The notes: generated by a model not told the origin, from the letters alone. Counted from the stretch's first letter, positions 23,903-32,912 are shown. The stretch: DNA of 37,202 nucleotides from Aequorivita vitellina (GCF_022008365.1 NZ_JAIRBA010000034.1:1-37202), one strand, 5' to 3'. Made by a program: numbers and translations.

Positions 23903-26900
23903 CTATTTATGGTTTTTCCGTTCAATCATATAATAAACCAGCGGCACTACAAGCAACGTAAGCACGGTAGAAACAATAGTTCCGCCCATTAACGAAATTG
24001 CAAGACCTTGAAAAATTGGATCGAATAGAATTACGAAAGCCCCAATTACAACCGTTCCAGCGGTTAATAAAATTGGCGTTGTTCGCACCGCTCCCGCTTC
24101 TATCACGGCTTGTTTTAACGGTACGCCGTCTGCGGTTCGCAGGTTTACGAAATCTATTAGCAGCACCGAGTTTCGCACCATAATTCCTGCCAAGGCAATC
24201 ATCCCAATAAAGGAAGTTGCTGTAAAAAACGCACCCATAATCCAGTGTCCCAGTACAATTCCTATCAACGATAATGGTATTGCAACCATCATTACAATTG
24301 GAGCTTTAAAGTTTTGGAACCAACCCACGATTAAAATGTAGATTATGATAATTACCCCTAAAAAAGCAATCCCCAAATCGCGAAATACTTCCAAAGTAAT
24401 CTGCCATTCGCCATCCCATTTTACGGTAAAATCGTCTTCGTATTTAGGTTGCTGCAAATACAATTCATCCATCTCGTAACCTGCGGGTAAATTAATTTCG
24501 TTTAGCTTATCCGTCATACCTAAAATAGCGTAAACAGGGCTTTCGAGTTCTCCAGCCATATCGGCAAGCACATACACTACGCGCTTTTGGTTTTTTCTGA
24601 AGATGCTTTTCGCACGAATACTTTCTTCAATATTTACCAAATCGCCCACAGAAACCATATTGCCTTGTTTAGAAACAATTTGCAGTTGTGAAATATCCTG
24701 AATTGTAGATTTTTCCTTTTCATCTAAAGCGAGTAAAATCCCAACTTGGTTCGTTGCGTTTTCATCATATAAATTCGTTACTGGCTTATCTGAAAGCGCT
24801 GTATTCATTGTATAAACAATCTGTTGTGGCGCCACGCCGTAACGCATGGCTTTTTCTTTGTTTATAACAAATTCGTATTCCTTTTGGTCTGCTTCTACCA
24901 TCCAATCTACGTCTACAACATCTTGGGTTTCGTTTAAAATGTTTTCAACTTCTTTGGCAACCGCAATCTGCTGATCGTAATCGGGGCCGTAAACCTCAGC
25001 TACAATGGTTGAAAGCACAGGCGGTCCCGGCGGAACTTCAACAATCTTTACATTCGCACCAAACTTTTGTCCAATCTCTTGAATCTTTGGACGCAGCAGT
25101 TTTGCGATATCGTGACTTTGAAGACTTCTCTCGTCTTTACTCACCAAATTCACTTGAATATCGGCCATATTGCTACCGCCACGTAAATCGTAATGCCGTA
25201 CCAAGCCGTTAAAAGTAATAGGTGCCGAAGTACCAACGTAGTTTTGATAATTCACCACCAAAGGCTGCGTGGAAAGGTATTGCCCAATTTCGCGAGCAAC
25301 TACTGCGGTGCGTTCTAAAGTTGTTCCTTCGGGCATATCTATCACCACTTGCATTTCGTTTTTATTATCGAAAGGCAGCATTTTCACGGCAACAGATTTG
25401 GTAAAAAACATCATTACCGAGCCTAAAAGCATCAACACAGTTATTCCCAAAAACAACCAACGTGTTTTTTTATTTTCAATTAAAGGCGTTTCCAGCTTGG
25501 AATAGATTCTGTAAATCAGGGTGCTTTCCAAAGGTTTTTCTAGCTTCGGAGTCTTTCCTTTCTTCTCCTTTTCACGAAGAAAAATATAGCCCAAATATGG
25601 TGTAATTGTAAGTGCTACAAACAACGACAGTATCATCGCAATAGAAGCGCCAATAGGCATTGGCGACATATACGGACCCATCAACCCGGAGACAAACGCC
25701 ATTGGCAAGACAGAAGCAATTACCGTAAACGTTGCCAAAATAGTTGGGTTTCCTACTTCGTTTATTGCGTAAATTGCGGCTTGCTTAAACGGCAGACGCT
25801 TCATCTTAAAATGCCTATGCATATTTTCAGCAATAATAATCGAGTCATCTACCACAATACCGGTTACAAACACCAAAGCGAAAAGGGTAATTCTATTTAA
25901 AGTATAATCGAGTAGATAGTAGCTTAAAAGCGTTAATGCAAACGTAATTGGCACCGAAAGAAAAACCACCAAACCACCACGCCAGCCCATTGCGAGCATA
26001 ACAATTAAGGTTACAGCAAAGATAGCTCCCAAAAGGTGCATCAACAACTCGGAAACCTTTTGTGAAGCGGTTTCCCCGTAGTTTCTCGTAATTTCTACGT
26101 GAACATCATCGGGGATTAAGTTGCTTCGCAAATGATCTACTTTATCAATAATCACATCGGCAATTTTCATCGCATCGGAACCTTTTCTTTTTGCTACTGA
26201 AATGGTTACCGCAGGATATTCAGCAGGATATTTTGAAGCATTATCTCCTGCTCCACCAAAACCGAAGGAAACATAATTTCTCGGAATTTCCGGGCCGTCA
26301 AAGATTGCTGCAATCTGCTTTAAATACACCGGTTGATTTTGCTGCACGCCAACCACTAAGTTTTCAACATCGGTAGCCGATTTCAAGAAATTTCCTGTAG
26401 AAACAATAAACTCTGAATCGTTTTTATCAAAGCTGCCCGAAGTTAATTGCTGGTTGTTTGCCTTTATCATTTCAGAAACACCCAAAAAGTCCAAACCACT
26501 TGCAGCCAGTTTATCTTTGTCTAAAACTACGCGCAGTTGTCTGTTTCTTCCTCCAATTTTATCTGTGAGTGAAACTTCGCCAACTTTTTCAATTTCCTGT
26601 GTAAGCTCATCTGCCAGTTGTTTTAGTTGAAAATCGTCGTAATTTTCGCTCCAAAGTGTAATTCCCAACATGGGTACATCGTCAATGGCACGTGGTTTTA
26701 CAAGCGGCATGGTTACACCCGGAGGCATTTGGTCCATATGCTTGTTCATTTCGTTGTATAGTTTTACGAATGAACGCTCAATATCTTCACCCACATAAAA
26801 CTGCACGCTCACCATTGCGCCGTCATTAAACGAAGTAGAGTACACATTTTCCACCCCCGGAATATTCGACGCGAGTTTTTCCAAAGGCTTTACAACCCGC

Positions 26901-27097
26901 GACTCTACTTCGGTTGGGGATGCGCCGGGATAACCCACAAATATGTCGGCCATTGCCACATCAATTTGCGGTTCTTCTTCGCGCGGTATTAAAAACGAGC
27001 TCCACACACCTACGACCATAAACACGATCATCAACAGCACTGTAAGCTTTGAACCTATAAATAACTTGGCAATTTTGCCTGCTAATCCGTCCTTCAT
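23903..27097 (-). CDS. RND-family efflux pump, inner-membrane permease
   Basis: A 1064-aa full-length RND transporter. The N-terminal helix (about 15-35) precedes the periplasmic block with GYPGASPTEVESRVVKPLEK. The TM4 region has GIVVDDSIIIAENMHRH with the paired Asp of the proton relay, and a second porter domain and C-terminal bundle follow. With the adaptor and TolC-like genes it forms a tripartite pump using proton motive force. It belongs to the broad HAE1/multidrug rather than clear CzcA heavy-metal type, and the substrate is unknown. The adaptor lies 5 bp upstream. Confidence 0.93.
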   Translation of the reverse strand: MKDGLAGKIAKLFIGSKLTVLLMIVFMVVGVWSSFLIPREEEPQIDVAMADIFVGYPGASPTEVESRVVKPLEKLASNIPGVENVYSTSFNDGAMVSVQFYVGEDIERSFVKLYNEMNKHMDQMPPGVTMPLVKPRAIDDVPMLGITLWSENYDDFQLKQLADELTQEIEKVGEVSLTDKIGGRNRQLRVVLDKDKLAASGLDFLGVSEMIKANNQQLTSGSFDKNDSEFIVSTGNFLKSATDVENLVVGVQQNQPVYLKQIAAIFDGPEIPRNYVSFGFGGAGDNASKYPAEYPAVTISVAKRKGSDAMKIADVIIDKVDHLRSNLIPDDVHVEITRNYGETASQKVSELLMHLLGAIFAVTLIVMLAMGWRGGLVVFLSVPITFALTLLSYYLLDYTLNRITLFALVFVTGIVVDDSIIIAENMHRHFKMKRLPFKQAAIYAINEVGNPTILATFTVIASVLPMAFVSGLMGPYMSPMPIGASIAMILSLFVALTITPYLGYIFLREKEKKGKTPKLEKPLESTLIYRIYSKLETPLIENKKTRWLFLGITVLMLLGSVMMFFTKSVAVKMLPFDNKNEMQVVIDMPEGTTLERTAVVAREIGQYLSTQPLVVNYQNYVGTSAPITFNGLVRHYDLRGGSNMADIQVNLVSKDERSLQSHDIAKLLRPKIQEIGQKFGANVKIVEVPPGPPVLSTIVAEVYGPDYDQQIAVAKEVENILNETQDVVDVDWMVEADQKEYEFVINKEKAMRYGVAPQQIVYTMNTALSDKPVTNLYDENATNQVGILLALDEKEKSTIQDISQLQIVSKQGNMVSVGDLVNIEESIRAKSIFRKNQKRVVYVLADMAGELESPVYAILGMTDKLNEINLPAGYEMDELYLQQPKYEDDFTVKWDGEWQITLEVFRDLGIAFLGVIIIIYILIVGWFQNFKAPIVMMVAIPLSLIGIVLGHWIMGAFFTATSFIGMIALAGIMVRNSVLLIDFVNLRTADGVPLKQAVIEAGAVRTTPILLTAGTVVIGAFVILFDPIFQGLAISLMGGTIVSTVLTLLVVPLVYYMIERKNHK

Positions 27098-27102
27098 CTC
27101 TA

Positions 27103-28179
27103 TTATTTAATAGTTATTTTGGCGCCGTTGTAAAGTTTTCCTTCAGAAGAAATAATATAATTTTCATCTGCCGACAAACCTGAAAGCACTTCTACATTAT
27201 CGCCGAAAGTACGCCCTACTCGCAACCAGCGAAGTATTGCGGTATTGCTTTGGCTCACCGTGTAAATTCCTGTTAATTGTCCGCGTTTTACTAAGGCTTC
27301 TTCTGGCACCAAAACTGTGGTTACAGCTGTCTTTTTTTCTATTGGGAACTGCACCGTCGCATACATTCCCGAAAGAATGCTGGCATCGGTTTTATCTAAA
27401 ACTACTTTCACCAAAAACTGGCCTCCTGTATTACTTGCTGAAGAACTTACTTCCCTAACGGTTCCCGGAAGGATTTTATCTGAAGATTTCACAATCACTT
27501 GTACGTCACTGCCCGATTTAATTTTTGAAATTTCACTTTCGGGCACTGAAGCAGTAACCTCAAAATTACCGGGTCCTTCAACCGAAATTAACGGCACACC
27601 CGGATTTGCCATATCGCCAGCTTCAATAAATTTATTGGTTATAACCCCCTTAAACGGAGCGCGAAGATTTACATACGCAAATTGCGACTGCACTTCATTT
27701 TTCATCTGTTTTGCCCCTTCCAATCTGGCTTTTGCCATTTCGTAACGCGCGCGTTGATCGTCCAATTCCTTTTGACTTGCACTGTTATCGGCAAATAGAT
27801 TTTGAAAGCGTTGGTAATCTTTTTCGGCATTGTTAAACGCGGCTTGGGCTTCAGTAATTCCGGCAGATGTCTGCGCTTGTTTTGCAGAAAGATCAGCATT
27901 GTTGATGCTTACCAAAAGTTGCCCTTTGGATACTTTGTCACCCACATTTACGTGAACTTTATCTACAAAGCCCATCATTCGGGTGCTTAGCGTGGCGCTG
28001 TTTGCGGCTTCAATTTTTCCGCTTGCGGTTAAAAACGGCGAGTTGTTTTCCGCAGCAACGGAACTTACCGTAACGGCTACCGCTGGGGAGTTATCTACTT
28101 TTTTTTCTTCGGAAGAATTGCCACAGCTGGTCAAGCTTAGCACTGCTGTGAAAAAGAAGCTTGTATATAGTAATTTCAT
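27103..28179 (-). CDS. RND efflux periplasmic adaptor (HlyD/MFP family), lipoprotein
   Basis: A 358-aa adaptor with a lipoprotein signal (LTSCGNS, lipidated Cys about 19). A lipoyl/barrel-sandwich half lies at about 60-95 (GFVDKVHVNVGDKVSKGQLL), a helical hairpin at about 100-165 rich in Ala/Gln/Lys, then the second lipoyl half and beta-barrel domains. It links the inner-membrane RND pump to the outer-membrane factor. Gene order OMF-MFP-RND is usual for Bacteroidota. The 123-bp gap to the OMF gene holds a repeat-like sequence. Confidence 0.92.
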   Translation of the reverse strand: MKLLYTSFFFTAVLSLTSCGNSSEEKKVDNSPAVAVTVSSVAAENNSPFLTASGKIEAANSATLSTRMMGFVDKVHVNVGDKVSKGQLLVSINNADLSAKQAQTSAGITEAQAAFNNAEKDYQRFQNLFADNSASQKELDDQRARYEMAKARLEGAKQMKNEVQSQFAYVNLRAPFKGVITNKFIEAGDMANPGVPLISVEGPGNFEVTASVPESEISKIKSGSDVQVIVKSSDKILPGTVREVSSSASNTGGQFLVKVVLDKTDASILSGMYATVQFPIEKKTAVTTVLVPEEALVKRGQLTGIYTVSQSNTAILRWLRVGRTFGDNVEVLSGLSADENYIISSEGKLYNGAKITIK

Positions 28180-28232
28180 ATTGAATGTTTTAAATCTTGT
28201 TTGGTTCTATTTTTAGTTTCGTTTTCAAAAGG

Positions 28233-28280
28233 GGTTCGACTGCCCTTCGGCTCCGCTCAGGACAGGCTGCTCACCCTGAC
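28233..28280. repeat. Intergenic GC-richer repeat-like element
   Basis: The stretch TTCGACTGCCCTTCGGCTCC followed by GCTCAGGACAGG and CACCCTGAC is GC-rich against its surroundings and shares the TCGACTGC and GCTC words of the palindromic elements at 29837 and 31812. It sits inside the efflux operon, between the OMF and adaptor genes. Relatedness to the other two is suggestive only. Confidence 0.5.
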
Positions 28281-28302
28281 ATTTTTGTTTTCGATTTCGA
28301 TT

Positions 28303-29607
28303 TCAATTCTTTGTTAAGAATTGTAGGTATGCCAAAGCGTAATTATGCTGAAAAACAGTGTTGAAATATTCTAATTGCTTTTGTGAAAACTGGGTTTCAG
28401 CCATTAACAAATCGGTTGTTTTTTCTAAGCCTTCGGTGAATCTGTTTGTGCGAATTCTGAGCGCTTCTTTTGATTGTTCGAGCGCTAATTCGGTTAATTT
28501 CAAATTGTTTTGTGCGTCTTGAAACATGCGTTTCGCTTTGTTCAATTCTAATTGGCTTTCAGATTTGTACTGATCTAGCGCTATCGTGGCTTTATTGAAT
28601 TCGGCTATGCTTTTTTGGGTTTTTCCGAAGCGTTTTGAACCTTCAAAAAGATTCCACGTTAAGGCTGCGCCGAATAAATAGCCGTTGGCATCTGCTTGAA
28701 AAATTTGATCGTCATAAAGTTCGTAGCTTCCAAAAGCGTTTAGCCGTGGCAAAAACGTCATTTTATCTGCTTTGTAGTTTTGTTTGTAGGCTTCGGTTGC
28801 AAATTCCATTGCTTGAATATCGGCGCGGGAAGCTGAAACCTTTTCAGTTACAATCAATTCTGAAGCAACCATTAGTGAATCTGTTGGTTTTAATACGCCA
28901 GACACATCTTCATTCATAAGCACCGCAAGATATTCCGAAGCATTTATCACGTTGCTTTTTGCGTATTGCAATTGGTTTTCTACTTCGGTAACGCGCACTT
29001 TCACTGCCAACACGTCGCTCTGTTGCAAATAGCCTTGCTTAAAACTATTGTTTGCCAAACGCAGATTTTCTTTTGCTGCTTTTAGCGCAGTTTCCAAAAC
29101 GGTTACACTTTTATAAGCTAGTTGCAATTGCATAAAGGCCTTTTCGGTTTCCAAAACCATATAATCGCCCGTACGTTCCAATTGCAGTTGCGTTGCGTTC
29201 CACTTGGCCTTGGCGGCCTTTCTTTGGAATATTCCGTCAACATTTATAAGGGGTTGCTGGACTTCAATCTTAGTAGCAAACATATTTATCTGCGAAGGGT
29301 TGTTCAACTTATTCGGATCAAAATCTGCTTGTGCTACAATTTCCTGATTCAGTTTAAAACCAAAAGCCATCAACGGATTGGTTGTAGCCATTCCGGTATG
29401 CGAAGCGGTAATATTCGGAAGAAAAACCGCATTGGTTTGGTTGTAATCTCCTTTTGCAGCAAGGACCTGTTGCTCCCCTATTTTTAGCTGATTGTTTTGT
29501 GTGCTAACCTTTTCCAAAACTTCAGCTTTGGAAATTGGGATTGTTTCTTGCGCAAAAAATAGCGTTGGCAAGAGACCGAGAATTATAAAAAATTTGGTAT
29601 TTTTCAT
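28303..29607 (-). CDS. TolC-like outer-membrane efflux protein
   Basis: A 434-aa outer-membrane factor: signal peptide about 1-19 (ending LFFAQ), then the two-fold repeated long helices of the OEP family, rich in Gln, Ala and Lys, with short strand segments between (NLFEGSKRFGKTQKSIAEF). It forms the exit duct for the RND pump encoded downstream. It is the first gene of a five-gene operon. Its promoter at 29627-29670 has a perfect GTAAC-N4-GTTAC palindrome in class II position. Confidence 0.92.
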   Translation of the reverse strand: MKNTKFFIILGLLPTLFFAQETIPISKAEVLEKVSTQNNQLKIGEQQVLAAKGDYNQTNAVFLPNITASHTGMATTNPLMAFGFKLNQEIVAQADFDPNKLNNPSQINMFATKIEVQQPLINVDGIFQRKAAKAKWNATQLQLERTGDYMVLETEKAFMQLQLAYKSVTVLETALKAAKENLRLANNSFKQGYLQQSDVLAVKVRVTEVENQLQYAKSNVINASEYLAVLMNEDVSGVLKPTDSLMVASELIVTEKVSASRADIQAMEFATEAYKQNYKADKMTFLPRLNAFGSYELYDDQIFQADANGYLFGAALTWNLFEGSKRFGKTQKSIAEFNKATIALDQYKSESQLELNKAKRMFQDAQNNLKLTELALEQSKEALRIRTNRFTEGLEKTTDLLMAETQFSQKQLEYFNTVFQHNYALAYLQFLTKN

Positions 29608-29626
29608 TTTTCAATTAAATTTAATG

Positions 29627-29670
29627 CAAACATACGGTAACAAATAAATTTGGTCAGTAACTTATGTTAC
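29627..29670 (-). promoter_or_regulatory. Crp/Fnr-type promoter of the RND efflux operon (GTAAC class)
   Basis: A perfect palindrome, GTAACTTATGTTAC, is at 29657-29670. The minus-strand -7 box TATGTTTG, a full TAnnTTTG match, is at 29627-29634. Centres are 33 bp apart. The half-site GTAAC differs from the TGAY sites of the stress block, which points to another Crp/Fnr-family regulator. Confidence 0.82.
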
Positions 29671-29675
29671 CAAAG

Positions 29676-29702
29676 AAAAAGCACCCTTCGTGGGTGCTTT
29701 TT
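29676..29702. terminator. Strong bidirectional hairpin terminator
   Basis: AAAAAGCACCC and GGGTGCTTTTT form an 11-bp stem with loop TTCGT, with A and T tracts on either side. It lies directly upstream of the efflux operon dyad and so shields that promoter from transcripts of the lipoprotein gene that ends at 30033 on the same strand. Confidence 0.88.
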
Positions 29703-30032
29703 ACTAACCAAATAAATCTGCATTCTTTAGGAACGAACCAACCAAGAAACGCTTCTAAACTCTTTTATAGCTTTCACCAATAGTTTGCTGCCATATTGAA
29801 TATAGCGAATAATTGAAATTATAGATGCTGAGTCTAGTCGAGCGCAGTCGAGACCTCAAAACCTCTCGACTGCGCTCGAGGTGACAATCTATAAATCGAG
29901 AGGAAGGTTTCTGTGCTTAAAAAGAAGACACTGAATAAAGCTATAGCCAATTTCGTATAACTCTATGCGTAGTGGCACTCCAATATTTATAAGTGAGGTT
30001 CTAAGGAATCCCGTTGTGATATAGTTAATTGT
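29703..30032. other. Non-coding stretch with one palindromic repeat, no gene seen
   Basis: Intergenic DNA between the hairpin terminator and the end of the SprB-repeat lipoprotein gene. Apart from the palindromic repeat at 29837-29885 I see no coding frame or promoter. Confidence 0.45.
29837..29885. repeat. Palindromic intergenic repeat, copy 1 (REP-like)
   Basis: A 49-bp element with arms TCGAGCGCAGTCGAGA and TCTCGACTGCGCTCGA, perfectly complementary over 16 bp, around CCTCAAAACC, with an outer GTGAC end. A second copy is at 31812-31860. Both lie in gene gaps on either side of the lipoprotein/LuxR pair, as expected of dispersed REP-like elements. Confidence 0.88.
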
Positions 30033-30734
30033 TTAAATCCTTTCGTATTCCTCATTGGCAATTTTAATCCGATCCTGTCCTAAAATAATAACAGGTTCTT
30101 CCTCACCATTAAAATAATTCAGAATAAGATCGGTGCCATTGTAATAAACTGTACCCTCCCCAGTCTCGACAGTCTCGGTCTCGGTATCGGGCAAGTCCTC
30201 CTCAATTTCACAGTTAGCATTATATGTTATTTGGGTATCCACAGTGATATCTGTAATGCTATAATTAAAAAGACTATCATATTCTCCCGGTCCAAATTCA
30301 TAACTCCCGTACATGGAGGTTTTACTTACTACTATTTCAGGACATTCGGTACTGTGGTGCTCTTTGTATTGTCCTACCGGTACTCCATCAAAGGTCACCA
30401 TTTCCCAAACACCCACGATATTATATACCCCTTCTAACCACTGTTCCCTAGTAACTGTACACCCTTTTGCGTCTGTTACGGTTACCTCAACGGTACCTGG
30501 CCAACCCACATACACCGGTCCTTCAGTGCCATCGCTCCACACGTATTCATAGGGTGGAGTGCCATCCGTAACAGAAACCGTGATTACATTTTCATCTACT
30601 GTCATGGATTCAATACGAGGACCATTATGTTCACAGGAATTTTCAGGGTCTGTTGATTCATCAGTTGAATCAGAACACCCCCCTAAAGTTATGGTGGCAC
30701 ACATACATACTATAAAAAATTTAATCGGGTTCAT
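30033..30734 (-). CDS. SprB-repeat lipoprotein with lipocalin-like C-terminal domain
   Basis: A 233-aa protein with a lipobox (LGGCSDS, Cys about 20). Residues 40-100 form one SprB-type repeat: GTPPYEYVWSDGTEGP, then PGTVEVTVTDAKGCTVT. The rest (about 105-233) begins GVWEMVTFDGVPVG, as in lipocalin-like DUF4923/DUF5004-type domains. SprB repeats occur in surface adhesins of gliding flavobacteria; a single repeat suggests a small surface lipoprotein, and its role is unknown. It is transcribed divergently from the LuxR-type regulator encoded at 30935. Confidence 0.7.
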   Translation of the reverse strand: MNPIKFFIVCMCATITLGGCSDSTDESTDPENSCEHNGPRIESMTVDENVITVSVTDGTPPYEYVWSDGTEGPVYVGWPGTVEVTVTDAKGCTVTREQWLEGVYNIVGVWEMVTFDGVPVGQYKEHHSTECPEIVVSKTSMYGSYEFGPGEYDSLFNYSITDITVDTQITYNANCEIEEDLPDTETETVETGEGTVYYNGTDLILNYFNGEEEPVIILGQDRIKIANEEYERI

Positions 30735-30832
30735 GGTTTACTGGTTTTTATTTTATTGACATTAGTTTATGATATGCGAGGCAGGAACAAGGCCACTTCG
30801 CAATATTACTTCACAGTCGCAAAATAAAATTT

Positions 30833-30849
30833 TTGACAATGGCAGTCAA
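30833..30849. promoter_or_regulatory. Possible operator, TTGAC-N7-GTCAA palindrome
   Basis: A palindrome of TTGAC and GTCAA separated by seven bases in the 200-bp region between the divergent lipoprotein and LuxR-type genes. The spacing differs from the N4 dyads elsewhere. No -7 box at a fixed distance was found, so the site may be for another regulator or may be chance. Confidence 0.35.
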
Positions 30850-30934
30850 TACCGCATATGGGGTATAATTTTAATTTATATCATTATTTTTTTAAATTGA
30901 GCCCCTATTATCACGCATTACCAAAATATCTACT

Positions 30935-31732
30935 ATGCCCCAAGATTACGAAGGAGTTGTAACCATTTGGAAACAAAAGTATTCCGACAAAATATCAAGC
31001 TATACCCCCTATAAGGTTACCCAGCAATTTGAACGCTTTGCCAAACTCTTTGCCCCTGGCGATTCTTACTTCTATATATTAAACTTCCACGACTTGAGCC
31101 TGGATTACATTTCAGAGAGTGTGGAGCGTATTGTGGATATTGCGCACAGTGAGGTTTCAATTAGCGACCTGCTCGCACCGGCCTTGCCCGAGGAATTGAA
31201 AAAATTGGAAAGAAAAGAAATTCTAATTGACCATTTTTTTAATACCTATTTGTCAATGGAGGAATTAACTTCCTACAAAGCTGTACACTGCTACAGAATA
31301 AAGGACAAAAATGATAACCTACGAACTATGTTACTGCAGACCATGGTACTCACCCAAGACGATATGGGAAATATACAGCACGTGCTTACTATACATTCAG
31401 ACGTATCGCATCTAAAAATAATGAGTACAGACAATGTATCCTTTATCCATTTAAACAATGGAACTTCTTACTATAACTTAAATCCCAATAAACCCTTTAA
31501 AGCACAAATTACAAATCCAACCGAAACCTTGTTATACGATGCGCTCACCAAACGGGAACGAGAGGTTGTAAATTATCTGGCCAAAGGCTACAATGCCGAT
31601 AATATTGCAGAGCAATTATTTCTTTCCATCCACACTGTACGTACACATAAAAAAAACATTTTGCGGAAAACAAAATGCTCCAATGTAGCGGAATTGGTAG
31701 CGCAATGTTTAATGAGCGGCCACATCCTGTAA
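30935..31732 (+). CDS. LuxR-type transcriptional regulator with PAS-like N-terminal domain
   Basis: A 265-aa cytoplasmic regulator. Residues about 50-180 look like a PAS-type sensor domain (FYILNFHDLSLDYISESVER; later IQHVLTIHSDVSHLKIM). Residues 200-262 are a GerE/LuxR helix-turn-helix: LTKREREVVNYLAKGYNADN, then LFLSIHTVRTHKKNILRKT. This type is common in Bacteroidota. The ligand is unknown. Divergent arrangement with the SprB-repeat lipoprotein suggests that gene as a target. Confidence 0.83.
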   Translation: MPQDYEGVVTIWKQKYSDKISSYTPYKVTQQFERFAKLFAPGDSYFYILNFHDLSLDYISESVERIVDIAHSEVSISDLLAPALPEELKKLERKEILIDHFFNTYLSMEELTSYKAVHCYRIKDKNDNLRTMLLQTMVLTQDDMGNIQHVLTIHSDVSHLKIMSTDNVSFIHLNNGTSYYNLNPNKPFKAQITNPTETLLYDALTKREREVVNYLAKGYNADNIAEQLFLSIHTVRTHKKNILRKTKCSNVAELVAQCLMSGHIL

Positions 31733-31811
31733 ACAAATAATATTGTTTTAGATATTCCTGATACGGATTTGAATCTGATTCCCTGTCAAGTCGTGAGCAT
31801 ACCCTTGTCTG

Positions 31812-31860
31812 GTCGAGCGCAGTCGAGACCTCAAGACCTCTCGACAGCGCTTGAGGTGAC
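31812..31860. repeat. Palindromic intergenic repeat, copy 2 (REP-like)
   Basis: Second 49-bp copy of the element at 29837-29885. The left arm is identical, and the right arm TCTCGACAGCGCTTGA has two changes from copy 1, so the stem is slightly imperfect. It lies between the convergent LuxR-type and cytochrome b561 genes and could also help terminate transcription. Confidence 0.88.
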
Positions 31861-31922
31861 TAATTATAAATCACTTATTTTTACGCACTAGAAATAACAT
31901 AGAACTTATATTTTCATTTTAA

Positions 31923-32490
31923 TCAGTCATTAGAACCGCGCACTATCCTTGAAATTATTCCTTTATCATTTGTGAATTCTGCAATTAGCAGTCCCGCAAT
32001 ATGAATAATGATAAATGCTACCAAGTAATAAACGCCAAGTACGTGGATTTCTTCCATTGGCTTCTTTAAATATTTGGGTCCCAATTCAATTATAAGCCCT
32101 GTAATTAAAGACACCACAACACATACGTAAAAAACGATATACGCCCATTTCTGGAATTTTTGTTTTATTGACAGGTTTTAGTGGATTTTGAAGTTTCATC
32201 GTGCCCAAAAACGGCAGTGTAAATCGTAAGCTGAACAATCCAACCAACACATAACCCATATAAATATGCCAGTCCCACATGGGTTGTCGGATTTTCTTTG
32301 CCAAAACTATAAGCTGCTCTTGCGTTAGCATTTGGTCTGTCCCGCTCAAGTATGTTTGAATGATTTCTGCCATGTTGTATTTATTCATCCAGGTTAATCT
32401 CAGAAAAATAGTAATCAACAATAGCAAGAAAGTTATTGCAATAGCCCAGTGTAAAACTCGGTAGGTTTTTGAATATTTTACAGTTTTCAT
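31923..32490 (-). pseudogene. Cytochrome b561-family protein, interrupted by a one-base frameshift
   Basis: Two overlapping frames together encode one four-helix b-type cytochrome of the bacterial b561 family. The first (32490 to 32086) has helix 1 with His14 in YRVLHWAIAITF and helix 2 with His75 in WDWHIYMGYVLV, then goes out of frame. The second (continuing to 31923) supplies helix 3 (YIVFYVCVVVSLITGLI) and helix 4 with two His in EIHVLGVYYLVAFIIIHIAG. Deleting one base in the T5 run at 32157-32161 (A5 on the coding strand) joins them into a 188-aa product reading KFQKWAYIVFYV across the join. Such proteins shuttle electrons between membrane quinones and periplasmic partners. It is 32 bp after the DUF302 gene and co-transcribed. 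It is either a real recent mutation or a sequencing error. Confidence 0.85.
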
Positions 32491-32522
32491 AATGATAGAT
32501 TTAGGCTTAAACCCTGAGGCTT

Positions 32523-32912
32523 CTAAATACTTTTAATGACCTTAGTCAGCTTTTCCCGGACATCTTTAGCAATATTGGCCAAAGAATTATTTTCCACCGC
32601 CATCATTGAAGCCGCGGGATCTACTGCCGAAATTTCAACAACTCCAGCTTCGCGTTCTTGCACAATAACGTTACAGGGCAACATGGTACCAATCTTGTTT
32701 TCAGCTTGCAGTGCTTGGTGCGCCATCTGCGGATTGCAAGCACCTAGAATTGTGTAATTATAGAAGTCGGCGTCCAACTTCTTTTTCAAAGTGGCTTTAA
32801 TGTCTATTTCGGTTAACACACCGAAACCTTCTTCTTTTAAAGCTGCCGTTGTTTTTTCAATAGCATCTTCAAAGCTTGTGTTTTTTAATGTGGTGCTTAT
32901 ATAATATTTCAT
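32523..32912 (-). CDS. DUF302 family protein
   Basis: A 129-aa protein without a signal peptide. It has the DUF302 layout: MKYYISTTLKNTSFEDAIEK at the start, a central GFGVLTEIDIKATLKKKLD, then ACNPQMAHQALQAENKIG and MLPCNVIVQE. Two cysteines lie in the conserved C-N-P and L-P-C positions. Function is unknown; the family frequently sits beside sulfur-oxidation and thiol-handling genes. First gene of an operon with cytochrome b561, divergent from the SoxB-like block. Both arms have GTAAC-class dyads. Confidence 0.88.
   Translation of the reverse strand: MKYYISTTLKNTSFEDAIEKTTAALKEEGFGVLTEIDIKATLKKKLDADFYNYTILGACNPQMAHQALQAENKIGTMLPCNVIVQEREAGVVEISAVDPAASMMAVENNSLANIAKDVREKLTKVIKSI

Noticed and set aside
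29122-29487. 121-codon plus-strand frame inside the TolC-like gene
   Set aside because: It is antisense to a clear, full-length outer-membrane factor and its translation has no recognisable features.
32086-32117. Two separate short genes in place of cytochrome b561
   Set aside because: Joined by a single-base correction they give one complete four-helix protein; the overlap is the product of the frameshift.
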